DNA from: an uncultured Bacteroidales bacterium
Lineage (GTDB): Bacteria > Bacteroidota > Bacteroidia > Bacteroidales > Marinilabiliaceae
Assembly: GCA_937892255.1 (NCBI GenBank)
Contig: CALAUL010000077.1
Location: 1-5,078 of the forward strand
DNA: 5,078 nucleotides
Direction of reading: 5' to 3'
Shown: one piece after another, positions 1-5,078 of the stretch
Position numbering within the stretch: position 1 is the first letter of the stretch
Layout: each line of letters begins with the position of its first letter
Program-made: the position numbers and the translations under genes
Notes under the pieces: model-generated
What the model was told of the DNA's origin: nothing
Databases searched by the model: none
Seen by the model: only the letters and a program-made list of their open reading frames with translations

Positions 1-20
1 TTTGAAAATAGCCCGCTATT
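1..20 (-). terminator. Weak candidate terminator of the DUF4254-GT9-YugP operon
   Basis: Read on the minus strand, AATAG pairs with CTATT around a CGGG loop (AATAGC/GCTATT if the loop is two bases), followed by TTCAAA. The hairpin is about 80 bases past the yugP-like stop codon. The stem is short and mostly A-T, and the T run is poor, so this is only a possible operon end. The true terminator may lie left of the window. Confidence 0.22.
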
Positions 21-96
21 ATCGGCAAAAGAGTGAATTAAAATATATTCAAAAAACGCTTCTCAAATATGTTCGAAATAAAAATTAAACAGCTTC
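1..96. other. Non-coding left flank downstream of the YugP-type gene
   Basis: This AT-rich stretch lies 3' of the YugP-type peptidase gene, and I see no convincing gene in it. It holds a weak hairpin (7-20) and two imperfect copies of a 13-base AT-rich sequence (41-53 and 65-77, 11 of 13 bases identical, 24 bases apart). I found no CAAAnnTA, the complement of the Bacteroides -7 box, so no promoter for a further minus-strand gene to the left can be called. Confidence 0.6.
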
Positions 97-780
97 TTAG
101 TCGCGTCGTCCGACGAGCAACATGACATAGTAGAGCAGTGTTGCTATTGCAGAAAGTGCTGCCACTACGTATGTGTAAGCTGCCCATTTTAGGGCATCGC
201 GTGCTTGTTCGCGCGTCTTGCCTGCTATGATACCTGAGCCCGTAAGCCATGCTATAGCTCGCTGACTTGCGTTGATTTCTACCGGTAGAGTCACTACAGC
301 GAAGAGTGCAAAGATGGCGTATGCCGCAACGATAATCTGTAGTGCCAACTCCATAGGCATGATATTAGGAAGGAAGATAGCTCCTGCAAACATGGCAATG
401 AAGATGATATTGAGAATCTTAGAACTAATGTTTTGCAACGGAACAAGTGCTGTGCGCAATTCCAACATCGAGTATGCCGTGGCATGCTGTATGGCATGTC
501 CTGTCTCGTGAGCTGCAACGGCCGCCGCTGATACGCTCTGTCCGTAGTAAACGTCTTTACTAAGGTTTACTGTCTTATCTGTCGGGTTGTAATGATCGGT
601 AAGTGTTCCATCTACAGGACGAATAGTGACATCGTATATTCCATTGTCTTGCAACATACGTTTTGCCACTTCGGCACCCGACATAGATAATCCTACTTGT
701 GAATACTTCTCAAATTTGCTCTTCAGTCTGTTGCTGACGAAGAAGCTAAGCAAAGCAAACGTTATGAATATTACTAACAT
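97..780 (-). CDS. YugP-type membrane zinc metallopeptidase
   Basis: Integral-membrane zinc-dependent peptidase of the YugP family (Pfam zinc metallopeptidase_2, PF04298); its substrate is unknown. The zinc-site motif HETGH is at residues 91-95 (His91 and His95 as ligands, Glu92 as catalytic base). It follows the conserved TDHYNP (61-66) and NLSKDVYYG (72-80) segments. Glu168 in LPVEINAS (165-172) is the likely third zinc ligand. Hydrophobic segments lie at about 1-16, 122-139, 146-166 and 202-223, so the catalytic segment sits between the first and second. At 227 residues it is full length for the family, and the first Met starts directly at the expected N-terminal membrane helix, which supports this start. 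The ATG is preceded by an A-rich leader (AATAAAAAAAGAAGACA) with no Shine-Dalgarno sequence. It lies 76 bases after the GT9 gene without a recognisable TAnnTTTG promoter, so it is probably co-transcribed with it. The family assignment is firm; the physiological role is not known. Confidence 0.95.
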   Translation of the reverse strand: MLVIFITFALLSFFVSNRLKSKFEKYSQVGLSMSGAEVAKRMLQDNGIYDVTIRPVDGTLTDHYNPTDKTVNLSKDVYYGQSVSAAAVAAHETGHAIQHATAYSMLELRTALVPLQNISSKILNIIFIAMFAGAIFLPNIMPMELALQIIVAAYAIFALFAVVTLPVEINASQRAIAWLTGSGIIAGKTREQARDALKWAAYTYVVAALSAIATLLYYVMLLVGRRD

Positions 781-846
781 TGTCTTCTTTTTTTATTGTG
801 GTTTACTGCCTACTTAATGCAATTTTCATGCCATAGTATAATAATG

Positions 847-859
847 TGACAAATTGTCA
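847..859. repeat. Perfect inverted repeat TGACA-AAT-TGTCA overlapping the GT9 stop
   Basis: TGACAA and TTGTCA flank a single central A, making a 13-base near-perfect palindrome. It overlaps the GT9 stop codon (857-859) and lies 67 bases before the YugP-type start. A second TGACA-N3-TGTCA copy occurs at 974-986 inside the GT9 gene. It could be a transcription-factor operator acting on the last gene of the operon, or chance. I do not recognise a regulator for it. Confidence 0.35.
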
Positions 860-1849
860 GTTTATCTTCTCTATAATGTTTTCGGGAGGAATATTCAGAC
901 ATCTATAATCTCCAAAATGACAAGGTTTATTGCCATATACGGAGCAAGGACGGCATGGCAAATCAAGTTGAACTGACATTTTGTCACTTTGTCCGTAGCC
1001 CAAGAAGCCGGCATAGGGGTGTGTGGCTCCCCAGATAGATATGACTTTGACGCCATAAAGCGATGCCATGTGCATAGCCGAGGAGTCCATTGATATCATG
1101 TAGTCAAGGTTTGATATTGTGGCAAGTTCATCGGCAAGGCGTACTTTGCCTATCACGGAGACACAATGTTCAAACTCTTTTTCCCATGCTTCAGCCACTG
1201 CCTTTTCTGAGTCTCCTCCTCCAAAGATAAATATTGTCTTATCTCTCTGTTCGTTGAGGATTCTGACTACTTCGCGCATCTTGTCCTGAGGGTATATCTT
1301 CCCGGCATGTTGTGCAAATGGTGCTATGCCTACGAGTTTGCCACTGAAGGAAGCAAATTGTTCGGGCATAGATTTCTTCTCCTGTACTTCGGAGATATTC
1401 TCTATCGGCAGACCTATTTTTGCGAAGGCTTCGGCATATCTGTCTATTGTTGTGCGCAGTGGACGAAAATCTTTGTTGTCCTTTGCCGTAAGTCTCTTTT
1501 TTTCTGCACGACCTTTGTTTATCTTCGTTGCTTGAACACCTGAGAGGGAGAAGAGAATGCGTAAGACTTTTGTGCGCAGTACATCGTGCAAATCGATGAC
1601 TTTGTCATATTTGGCATTGTTTGTCAGTTCTCGATATAGCTTGCACAGGCTTTTGAATCCTGCACGTTCTTTCTTTATATCGGTGCCTATGACGTTGAGG
1701 TTTGGCAAGGATTCGAAGAAAGGTTTGTAGAATGTTGTAGTGAGGAAGTCGAAATGCACATCGGGATATGCTCTGCACACTGCTGACATTACGGGTGCGC
1801 ACATTGCCACATCGCCCATGGCTGATATTCTCATCACCAATACTCTCAT
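857..1849 (-). CDS. Glycosyltransferase family 9 (heptosyltransferase-like) protein
   Basis: Cytoplasmic, GT-B fold glycosyltransferase of family GT9, the family of the ADP-heptose:LPS heptosyltransferases WaaC/WaaF. It probably adds a sugar to lipooligosaccharide core or a related surface glycan; the actual donor and acceptor cannot be read from sequence. Residues 1-20 (MRVLVMRISAMGDVAMCAPV) are the classic GT9 N-terminus, with Asp13 at the position of the WaaC catalytic aspartate. Lys184 in the 172-187 segment probably matches the WaaC active-site lysine. DSSAMHMAS (255-263) is the C-terminal-domain nucleotide-sugar motif, followed by SIWGATHPYAGF (271-282). A cysteine cluster, C299-x2-C302-x7-C310-x6-C317, sits near the C-terminus, as in many GT9 proteins. 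I chose the ATG at 1849 (330 residues) over the in-frame GTG at 1873: it puts the motif at the N-terminus and starts 10 bases after the DUF4254 stop. That spacing implies one transcript and possibly coupled translation. Confidence 0.93.
   Translation of the reverse strand: MRVLVMRISAMGDVAMCAPVMSAVCRAYPDVHFDFLTTTFYKPFFESLPNLNVIGTDIKKERAGFKSLCKLYRELTNNAKYDKVIDLHDVLRTKVLRILFSLSGVQATKINKGRAEKKRLTAKDNKDFRPLRTTIDRYAEAFAKIGLPIENISEVQEKKSMPEQFASFSGKLVGIAPFAQHAGKIYPQDKMREVVRILNEQRDKTIFIFGGGDSEKAVAEAWEKEFEHCVSVIGKVRLADELATISNLDYMISMDSSAMHMASLYGVKVISIWGATHPYAGFLGYGQSDKMSVQLDLPCRPCSVYGNKPCHFGDYRCLNIPPENIIEKIN
974..986. repeat. Second TGACA-N3-TGTCA inverted repeat, inside the GT9 gene
   Basis: TGACA-TTT-TGTCA has the same arms and spacer length as the copy at 847-859, with centres 127 bases apart (about 12 helical turns). 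It lies in GT9 codons for the S-D-K-M-S-V stretch (residues 288-293), so the coding sequence may simply explain it. Confidence 0.25.
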
Positions 1850-1859
1850 CTTGCTTCTG

Positions 1860-2468
1860 TTATTTTTTACCACCGTAGAGTATAGGGTTGAGGTTAGGGT
1901 CGTTGTACATCTTCATCTGTTTGTAGACTTTCATGTATTTGCGACCTGCCTCTATATCCTCGATGAGCTCTTCGATAGCAGTAGAGAGGTCTTTGTGCTG
2001 TTCCTTCAATACGTCAAGTTTCTTTTGACACGCCTCTTTGTGAGCTTGGTCAACATCCTCACGTTTGGTCTCTTGCTCCATATGGTAAATCTTAAGAGCG
2101 AGGATAGAGTAGCGGTCTATAGCCCATGCCGGAGATTCGGTGTTAATCTTTGCGTCAGGTAGAACTTTGACATCTTTGTATTTGTCAAGAAAGTATGAAT
2201 CTATATACTCTACCATGTCTGTTCTTACTTGATTTGAAGCATCTATGCGACGTTTGAGTACAAGTGCTGCTGCTGGGTCTATCTCCGGGTCGCGGATAAT
2301 ATCTTCAAAGTGCCATTGTACTGTGTCAACCCAATTCTTGTGGTATAGGAGATGTTCCAATTGACTGCGGTCATATGGATTTTCTATCTCGTGGTCTACA
2401 TCGTCGTATTTGTGATAGTCAGTTATAGCCTGATTAAATACCTTCCAAAATAGTTCTGTTTGCTTCAT
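1860..2468 (-). CDS. DUF4254 family protein
   Basis: A 202-residue soluble protein that I recognise as DUF4254 (PF14063), a Bacteroidota-enriched family of unknown function. There is no signal peptide or membrane segment, so it should be cytoplasmic. It looks almost wholly alpha-helical. The most distinctive block is at residues 38-64, with HLLYHKNWVDTVQWHFEDIIRDPEID-type sequence rich in His, Trp, Asp and Glu. This is followed by KRRIDASNQVRTDMVEYID (about 73-91), and a charged, possibly coiled-coil stretch covers about 130-175. The conserved polar residues could form a binding or catalytic site, but no known motif is seen. It is first in the probable operon and sits 10 bases upstream of the GT9 start. 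From memory, this family is often next to GT9 genes in Bacteroidota, which suggests an accessory role in surface-glycan assembly (inference). It has its own well-formed promoter with a leader of about 17 bases. Confidence 0.88.
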   Translation of the reverse strand: MKQTELFWKVFNQAITDYHKYDDVDHEIENPYDRSQLEHLLYHKNWVDTVQWHFEDIIRDPEIDPAAALVLKRRIDASNQVRTDMVEYIDSYFLDKYKDVKVLPDAKINTESPAWAIDRYSILALKIYHMEQETKREDVDQAHKEACQKKLDVLKEQHKDLSTAIEELIEDIEAGRKYMKVYKQMKMYNDPNLNPILYGGKK

Positions 2469-2490
2469 GATTTATGTTTATCGTTTTTGA

Positions 2491-2521
2491 CAAAGGTAAC
2501 TATTTAATCATAAAAAACAAA
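2491..2521 (-). promoter_or_regulatory. Bacteroides-type promoter of the DUF4254-GT9-YugP operon
   Basis: On the minus strand, a -33 box TTTG (2521-2518) is followed after 19 bases by a -7 box TACCTTTG (2498-2491). This matches the Bacteroidota housekeeping consensus TTTG / TAnnTTTG exactly. A start a few bases downstream (about 2484-2487) would leave a leader of roughly 17 bases before the ATG at 2468. The -33 box overlaps the base of the upstream lipoprotein gene's terminator stem. Confidence 0.8.
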
Positions 2522-2554
2522 TAAGCCGTTACTCTTTGCAAGTAACGGCTTATT
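2512..2554 (-). terminator. Strong intrinsic terminator of the OmpA-family lipoprotein gene
   Basis: The 13-base perfect arms AATAAGCCGTTAC (2520-2532) and GTAACGGCTTATT (2542-2554) enclose a 9-base loop. Read on the minus strand, the stem is followed by TG and then six T (2517-2512). It begins 22 bases after the lipoprotein stop codon. The T run follows only on the minus strand, which matches the direction of all genes here. Confidence 0.9.
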
Positions 2555-2576
2555 ATTACTTTGATAAGAAATGCTC

Positions 2577-3278
2577 TTACTTCAATGTGCCTGCCTCAGC
2601 AGCGTCGATCATAGCCTGGTTAGCTGAGATGTAAATCTCTACACGACGGTTCTGTGCACGGCCTTCAGCTGTTGAGTTGTCTGCTACAGGGTCATCAAAT
2701 GCCATACCTGTTGTAGTCATACGGTCTGAAGCAATACCCTTAGATGACAAGAAGTCAGCTACAGCCTTTGCTCTCTGATCTGATACTTTCTGGTTAACCT
2801 CACGAGTACCGGTGTTGTCAGTGTGACCGAAGATAGATACGTTAGTATCTGTCATATCGCCCTGAAGCTTAGCAGCGAAATCAGCTAATGTAGTCTTAGA
2901 TGCTGAAGAGAGAGTAGAGCTGTTAGTAGCAAAGAGAATACCGCTGTCGAACGTAACCTTGATAGCCTGAAGACCATTTACGTCTGTTGCAGCCTCTACC
3001 TGTGCATTCTTAAGTGCCTCTAATTCTTTTTTCTTCTTATCCATCTTCTTACCGATGAGAACACCTGCTGTAGTACCTACTGCTGCGCCTGCTGCTGCAC
3101 CAATGAGAGCACCCTTTGTCTTGTTCTTTGATACCAATGCTCCTACACCGGCACCAATAGCCGCACCACCTGCACCACCAATGATACCACCTTTGGCAGT
3201 GTTTGACATGCTTGAACAACCTGACAAAACAATAGCTCCACAAAGAGCAACACTTAATACTAAATTCTTAATTTTCAT
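2577..3278 (-). CDS. Glycine-zipper OmpA-family lipoprotein (peptidoglycan-binding)
   Basis: A 233-residue envelope lipoprotein that should tether the outer membrane to peptidoglycan. Residues 1-20 are a lipoprotein signal peptide with lipobox LSGC, so Cys21 would be lipidated. The following SSMSN lacks the acidic surface-export signal of Bacteroides lipoproteins, so a periplasm-facing position is likely (inference). Residues 29-76 form a glycine-zipper region (two GxxxG-rich, membrane-like halves split by KNKTKG), then a lysine-rich linker (77-85). The OmpA C-terminal domain spans about 104-217: GHTDNTG at 151-157, the helix around residues 162-181, and NRRVEI at 210-215. Asp154 and Arg169 fall at the diaminopimelate-binding positions known from Acinetobacter OmpA (D271/R286), so the binding site looks intact. 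There is no beta-barrel; the layout resembles YiaD-type proteins. It appears monocistronic, with its own promoter, an A-rich leader (AACAAAAAATAACCATT) and a strong terminator, which suggests high expression. Confidence 0.95.
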   Translation of the reverse strand: MKIKNLVLSVALCGAIVLSGCSSMSNTAKGGIIGGAGGAAIGAGVGALVSKNKTKGALIGAAAGAAVGTTAGVLIGKKMDKKKKELEALKNAQVEAATDVNGLQAIKVTFDSGILFATNSSTLSSASKTTLADFAAKLQGDMTDTNVSIFGHTDNTGTREVNQKVSDQRAKAVADFLSSKGIASDRMTTTGMAFDDPVADNSTAEGRAQNRRVEIYISANQAMIDAAEAGTLK

Positions 3279-3327
3279 AATGGTTATTTTTTGTTTTATA
3301 GTGTAATTCTAAGGAATTTCTATGCGA

Positions 3328-3358
3328 CAAAGATAATATTGTTTGTTGAATAATCACA
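3328..3358 (-). promoter_or_regulatory. Candidate promoter of the OmpA-family lipoprotein gene
   Basis: The -7 box TATCTTTG (3335-3328, minus strand) fits TAnnTTTG. At 19 bases upstream there is only TGTG (3358-3355), a 3 of 4 match to the -33 TTTG. The predicted leader is about 43 bases, ends in an A-rich run before the ATG at 3278, and has no Shine-Dalgarno sequence. Upstream sequence is very AT-rich. Confidence 0.6.
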
Positions 3359-3415
3359 CACCATTCCCTAAGTTTCTTTGTTCTACGATACTATATTTGT
3401 TTTCGTTTCGTTTTC

Positions 3416-3452
3416 AAAAAGTACTTTTTCTTCTATGAGGTATGTTCCTCAT
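3416..3452 (-). terminator. Possible weak 3' end structure of the MATE gene
   Basis: Two small structures sit in series. ATGAGG (3435-3440) and CCTCAT (3447-3452) form a 6-base-pair hairpin overlapping the MATE stop codon. Just downstream, AAAAAGTACTTTTT (3416-3429) is a perfect 14-base palindrome. Neither is a classic GC-rich stem followed by a T run, so termination here is plausible but weak. Confidence 0.3.
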
Positions 3453-4780
3453 TTTAATTTGCTTTTCACTCGTCGTAGCAACAAAATGCTTGCCACAAGC
3501 AGTCCCACTACATAGCCCGACCATACTCCGCAACTGCCGAAGTCAAAGATAAATCCCACTATATATGCCACCGGCAGACTTGTCGCAGCGTATGCTATCC
3601 CCGACACCATTGCCGGATAACGCATGTCTCCCAATCCTCTCAATATTCCCAGACTCACCATCTGTAATCCGTCGAATATCTGAAACGATGCTCCTGCAAG
3701 CATTAACCCCACGGCAACAGCAAGTGTCTCGTTATCATCGATGAAGAGCGATGGCAACCAGTGTCGGCCTACTATCAGACAGACTGAGGTAAATGTCATG
3801 AACAGTGTACCCATGAGCAATCCGGCTTTGCTGTTGCGTCGTACGTTGATATTATCATTTTGTCCGTTGAACAGACTTACTCTTATTGTCACTGCCGAGG
3901 CAAGACCCGACACCATCATATATGTCAGGCTGGTGAACGACATCACTACCTGATGTGCCGCCAATGCCGCACTGCTTATCCAGCCCATCATTATGCCTCC
4001 CATGGCGAATGTCATGCACTCGACAACCATCTGTCCGCCTATGGGCAAACCCATAAAAAAGAGTGTTCTGATGACTCGATAGTTGACTTTGATTCCAGAG
4101 ACTATCGTAGAGTATGCTCGGCTTAACCTGCTCCGTCTGAAGCATACGGCTATGGCTATCCACATAAAGAGACGCGAGACAAGTGTTCCCCATGCCGCTC
4201 CATTGACGCCTATGGCCGGAATAACCCAAAAGCCATATATGAGTACGTAGTTGACGATGATGTTAAGTACATTGCCTATGATGGAAATCTTCATTGCCAT
4301 ACCGGTGTTCTGTAGTCCCTCTATCATCTGTTTGTAGCAAGAGAACATCTGCAAAGGCAGTATCGATGCTATCAATATGGGCAGATAGCCACGTGTTATC
4401 TCAACTACTTCCGACGGTTGTCCCATATAGGGCAATAGCCACCATAGGGCAACGAGAATAAGCATTTCAGCCAAGCCCACAAAGAAGTTGAGCAGACGAG
4501 AGTTAACCATGCATGTTGCAGCACTCAAGGTGTTACCTTGTCCGTAACGACGTCCTATGAGTGGTGTTGCGCAGAGGGCTATGCCTATGCCTGCATACGT
4601 GACAGGCACCGTCAGATTGCCTGCAAAAGCCACAGCAGCTAAGGCATCTTTGCCGAGAGATCCTACCATGGCAGTATCTACTATGGATACTAACATTACT
4701 CCCGCTTGTGAGGCTATCACTGGTGAAGCTAAAGCGAGCAATGACTTATAACATGACGTATATTTTGTTCCACTTTTCAT
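3449..4780 (-). CDS. MATE family efflux transporter (NorM type)
   Basis: Inner-membrane multidrug/toxin antiporter of the MATE family, exporting cationic drugs or metabolites in exchange for Na+ or H+. Its 443 residues are typical, with about twelve hydrophobic segments in two six-helix halves (first about 13-213, second about 237-436). The TM1 motif is SIVDTAMVGSLG, with Asp35. TM7 carries Glu254 in VVECMTFAM, and TM10 carries Asp370 in FQIFDGLQMVSLG, followed by ILRGLGDMRYP (379-389). These three acidic residues fall one position before Asp36, Glu255 and Asp371 of Vibrio cholerae NorM, so the cation-coupling sites look intact and the NorM branch is favoured. The start at 4780 leaves the usual short cytoplasmic N-terminus before TM1; the next Met (28) lies inside TM1. 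The -7 promoter box ends only 7 bases upstream, so the mRNA may be almost leaderless. It appears to be a single-gene unit. The substrate cannot be predicted. Confidence 0.95.
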   Translation of the reverse strand: MKSGTKYTSCYKSLLALASPVIASQAGVMLVSIVDTAMVGSLGKDALAAVAFAGNLTVPVTYAGIGIALCATPLIGRRYGQGNTLSAATCMVNSRLLNFFVGLAEMLILVALWWLLPYMGQPSEVVEITRGYLPILIASILPLQMFSCYKQMIEGLQNTGMAMKISIIGNVLNIIVNYVLIYGFWVIPAIGVNGAAWGTLVSRLFMWIAIAVCFRRSRLSRAYSTIVSGIKVNYRVIRTLFFMGLPIGGQMVVECMTFAMGGIMMGWISSAALAAHQVVMSFTSLTYMMVSGLASAVTIRVSLFNGQNDNINVRRNSKAGLLMGTLFMTFTSVCLIVGRHWLPSLFIDDNETLAVAVGLMLAGASFQIFDGLQMVSLGILRGLGDMRYPAMVSGIAYAATSLPVAYIVGFIFDFGSCGVWSGYVVGLLVASILLLRRVKSKLK

Positions 4781-4787
4781 AGTCGCG

Positions 4788-4815
4788 CAAAGGTACGAAT
4801 ATATTTGTCATCAAT
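4788..4815 (-). promoter_or_regulatory. Candidate promoter of the MATE gene
   Basis: The -7 box TACCTTTG (4795-4788, minus strand) is identical to that of the DUF4254 operon. No good TTTG lies 19 bases upstream; the nearest is ATTG (4815-4812) with a 16-base spacer. Only 7 bases separate the box from the ATG, so transcription would start at or within a few bases of the start codon. Confidence 0.55.
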
Positions 4816-5078
4816 ATACATGTGACGGCTCATAAAAGTAGGTGTTTCGTTCATGCTCATCAATCACTTTATTGCTTCGTTCCTCATAGAAGGTATATAT
4901 GTAACACAATTAAAATCAGATAAAAAGCCTTCATTTAAACCCCTCGTACAATGTAGATGATAATCGTTTAGGACTAACAAAAACAACGCATGCGTCTGCA
5001 CACACCTTCCCGACCCAACACATATCTAACGCTGTATTTTGGGTAAAAATATTCAGAAATTAACCTCTTTTGTCCTTA
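4796..5078. other. Non-coding right flank upstream of the MATE gene
   Basis: About 280 bases with no convincing gene, RNA gene or strong terminator on either strand. Visible items are a 10-base palindrome ACGCATGCGT (4986-4995), TTCGTTC twice 30 bases apart (4846-4852 and 4876-4882), and a poor promoter-like TACCTTCT on the minus strand at about 4888-4895. It could be a long intergenic region, or the end of an upstream untranslated region continuing beyond the window. Confidence 0.5.

Noticed and set aside
781..856. Independent promoter for the YugP-type gene in the GT9-YugP gap
   Set aside because: No TAnnTTTG is present on the minus strand. The closest, TACTATGG (838-831), has two mismatches and the wrong spacing to the TTTG at 853-850.
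1596..1608. Inverted repeat ATGAC-TTT-GTCAT in the GT9 gene as a third operator copy
   Set aside because: Its geometry (TGAC-N3-GTCA) differs from the TGAC-N5-GTCA of the other two, and it lies deep in coding sequence.
1740..2162. Plus-strand 140-residue reading frame across the GT9/DUF4254 junction
   Set aside because: It is antisense to two clearly recognised genes, and its translation is low-complexity and hydrophobic without a domain.
3055..3306. Plus-strand Ala/Pro-rich reading frame opposite the lipoprotein gene
   Set aside because: It is the antisense shadow of the glycine-zipper codons (Gly/Ala codons read as Pro/Ala on the other strand) and has no promoter or family match.
3855..4229. 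Minus-strand 124-residue reading frame inside the MATE gene
   Set aside because: It is a frame-shifted shadow of the MATE coding sequence, with no initiation signals or recognisable domain.
3444..4887. 9-base direct repeat GTTCCTCAT at 3444-3452 and 4879-4887 flanking the MATE gene, as possible target-site duplication
   Set aside because: A 9-base match between two AT-rich flanks is not rare, there is no transposase or terminal inverted repeat, and one copy is part of the MATE stop codon region.
4888..4895. TACCTTCT on the minus strand as an alternative, more distant MATE promoter
   Set aside because: It misses two of the six fixed positions of TAnnTTTG and has no clear -33 box.
4986..4995. 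Palindrome ACGCATGCGT in the right flank
   Set aside because: A single 10-base palindrome with no partner, gene start or promoter nearby; chance is an adequate explanation.

Overview
The window looks like ordinary chromosomal sequence from an anaerobic Bacteroidota bacterium, most likely order Bacteroidales (Bacteroides/Prevotella-like). Four things point there. The candidate promoters carry the Bacteroides -7 box TAnnTTTG. Start codons are preceded by A-rich leaders without Shine-Dalgarno sequences. The protein set (DUF4254, GT9 with a C-terminal cysteine cluster, OmpA-type lipoprotein, MATE, YugP-type peptidase) is typical of the group. Base composition is moderately AT-rich. Genus assignment is inference.

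All five genes lie on the minus strand, so transcription runs from high to low coordinates. From the right: a non-coding flank (about 4796-5078); a 443-residue NorM-type MATE efflux transporter (3449-4780) whose best promoter box ends only 7 bases before the ATG; an AT-rich intergenic region with a weak 3'-end structure and a candidate promoter; a 233-residue glycine-zipper/OmpA-domain lipoprotein (2577-3278) ending in a strong intrinsic terminator; a compact terminator/promoter junction (2491-2554); then a probable three-gene operon of a DUF4254 protein (1860-2468), a GT9 glycosyltransferase (857-1849) and a YugP-type membrane zinc peptidase (97-780). The last 96 bases hold only a weak hairpin and a short imperfect direct repeat.

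Functionally this is an envelope-oriented neighbourhood: a drug/cation antiporter in the inner membrane, a peptidoglycan-binding lipoprotein, a probable lipopolysaccharide or surface-glycan sugar transferase with an uncharacterised partner, and an integral-membrane protease. The MATE gene and the lipoprotein gene appear to be separate transcription units; the other three genes probably share one transcript.

I found no mobile element, CRISPR array, tRNA, rRNA or defence system, and no obviously novel multi-gene system. The items most worth a second look are the near-leaderless MATE transcript, the DUF4254-GT9 pairing, the terminator/promoter overlap, and two copies of a TGACA-N3-TGTCA inverted repeat at the end of the GT9 gene.
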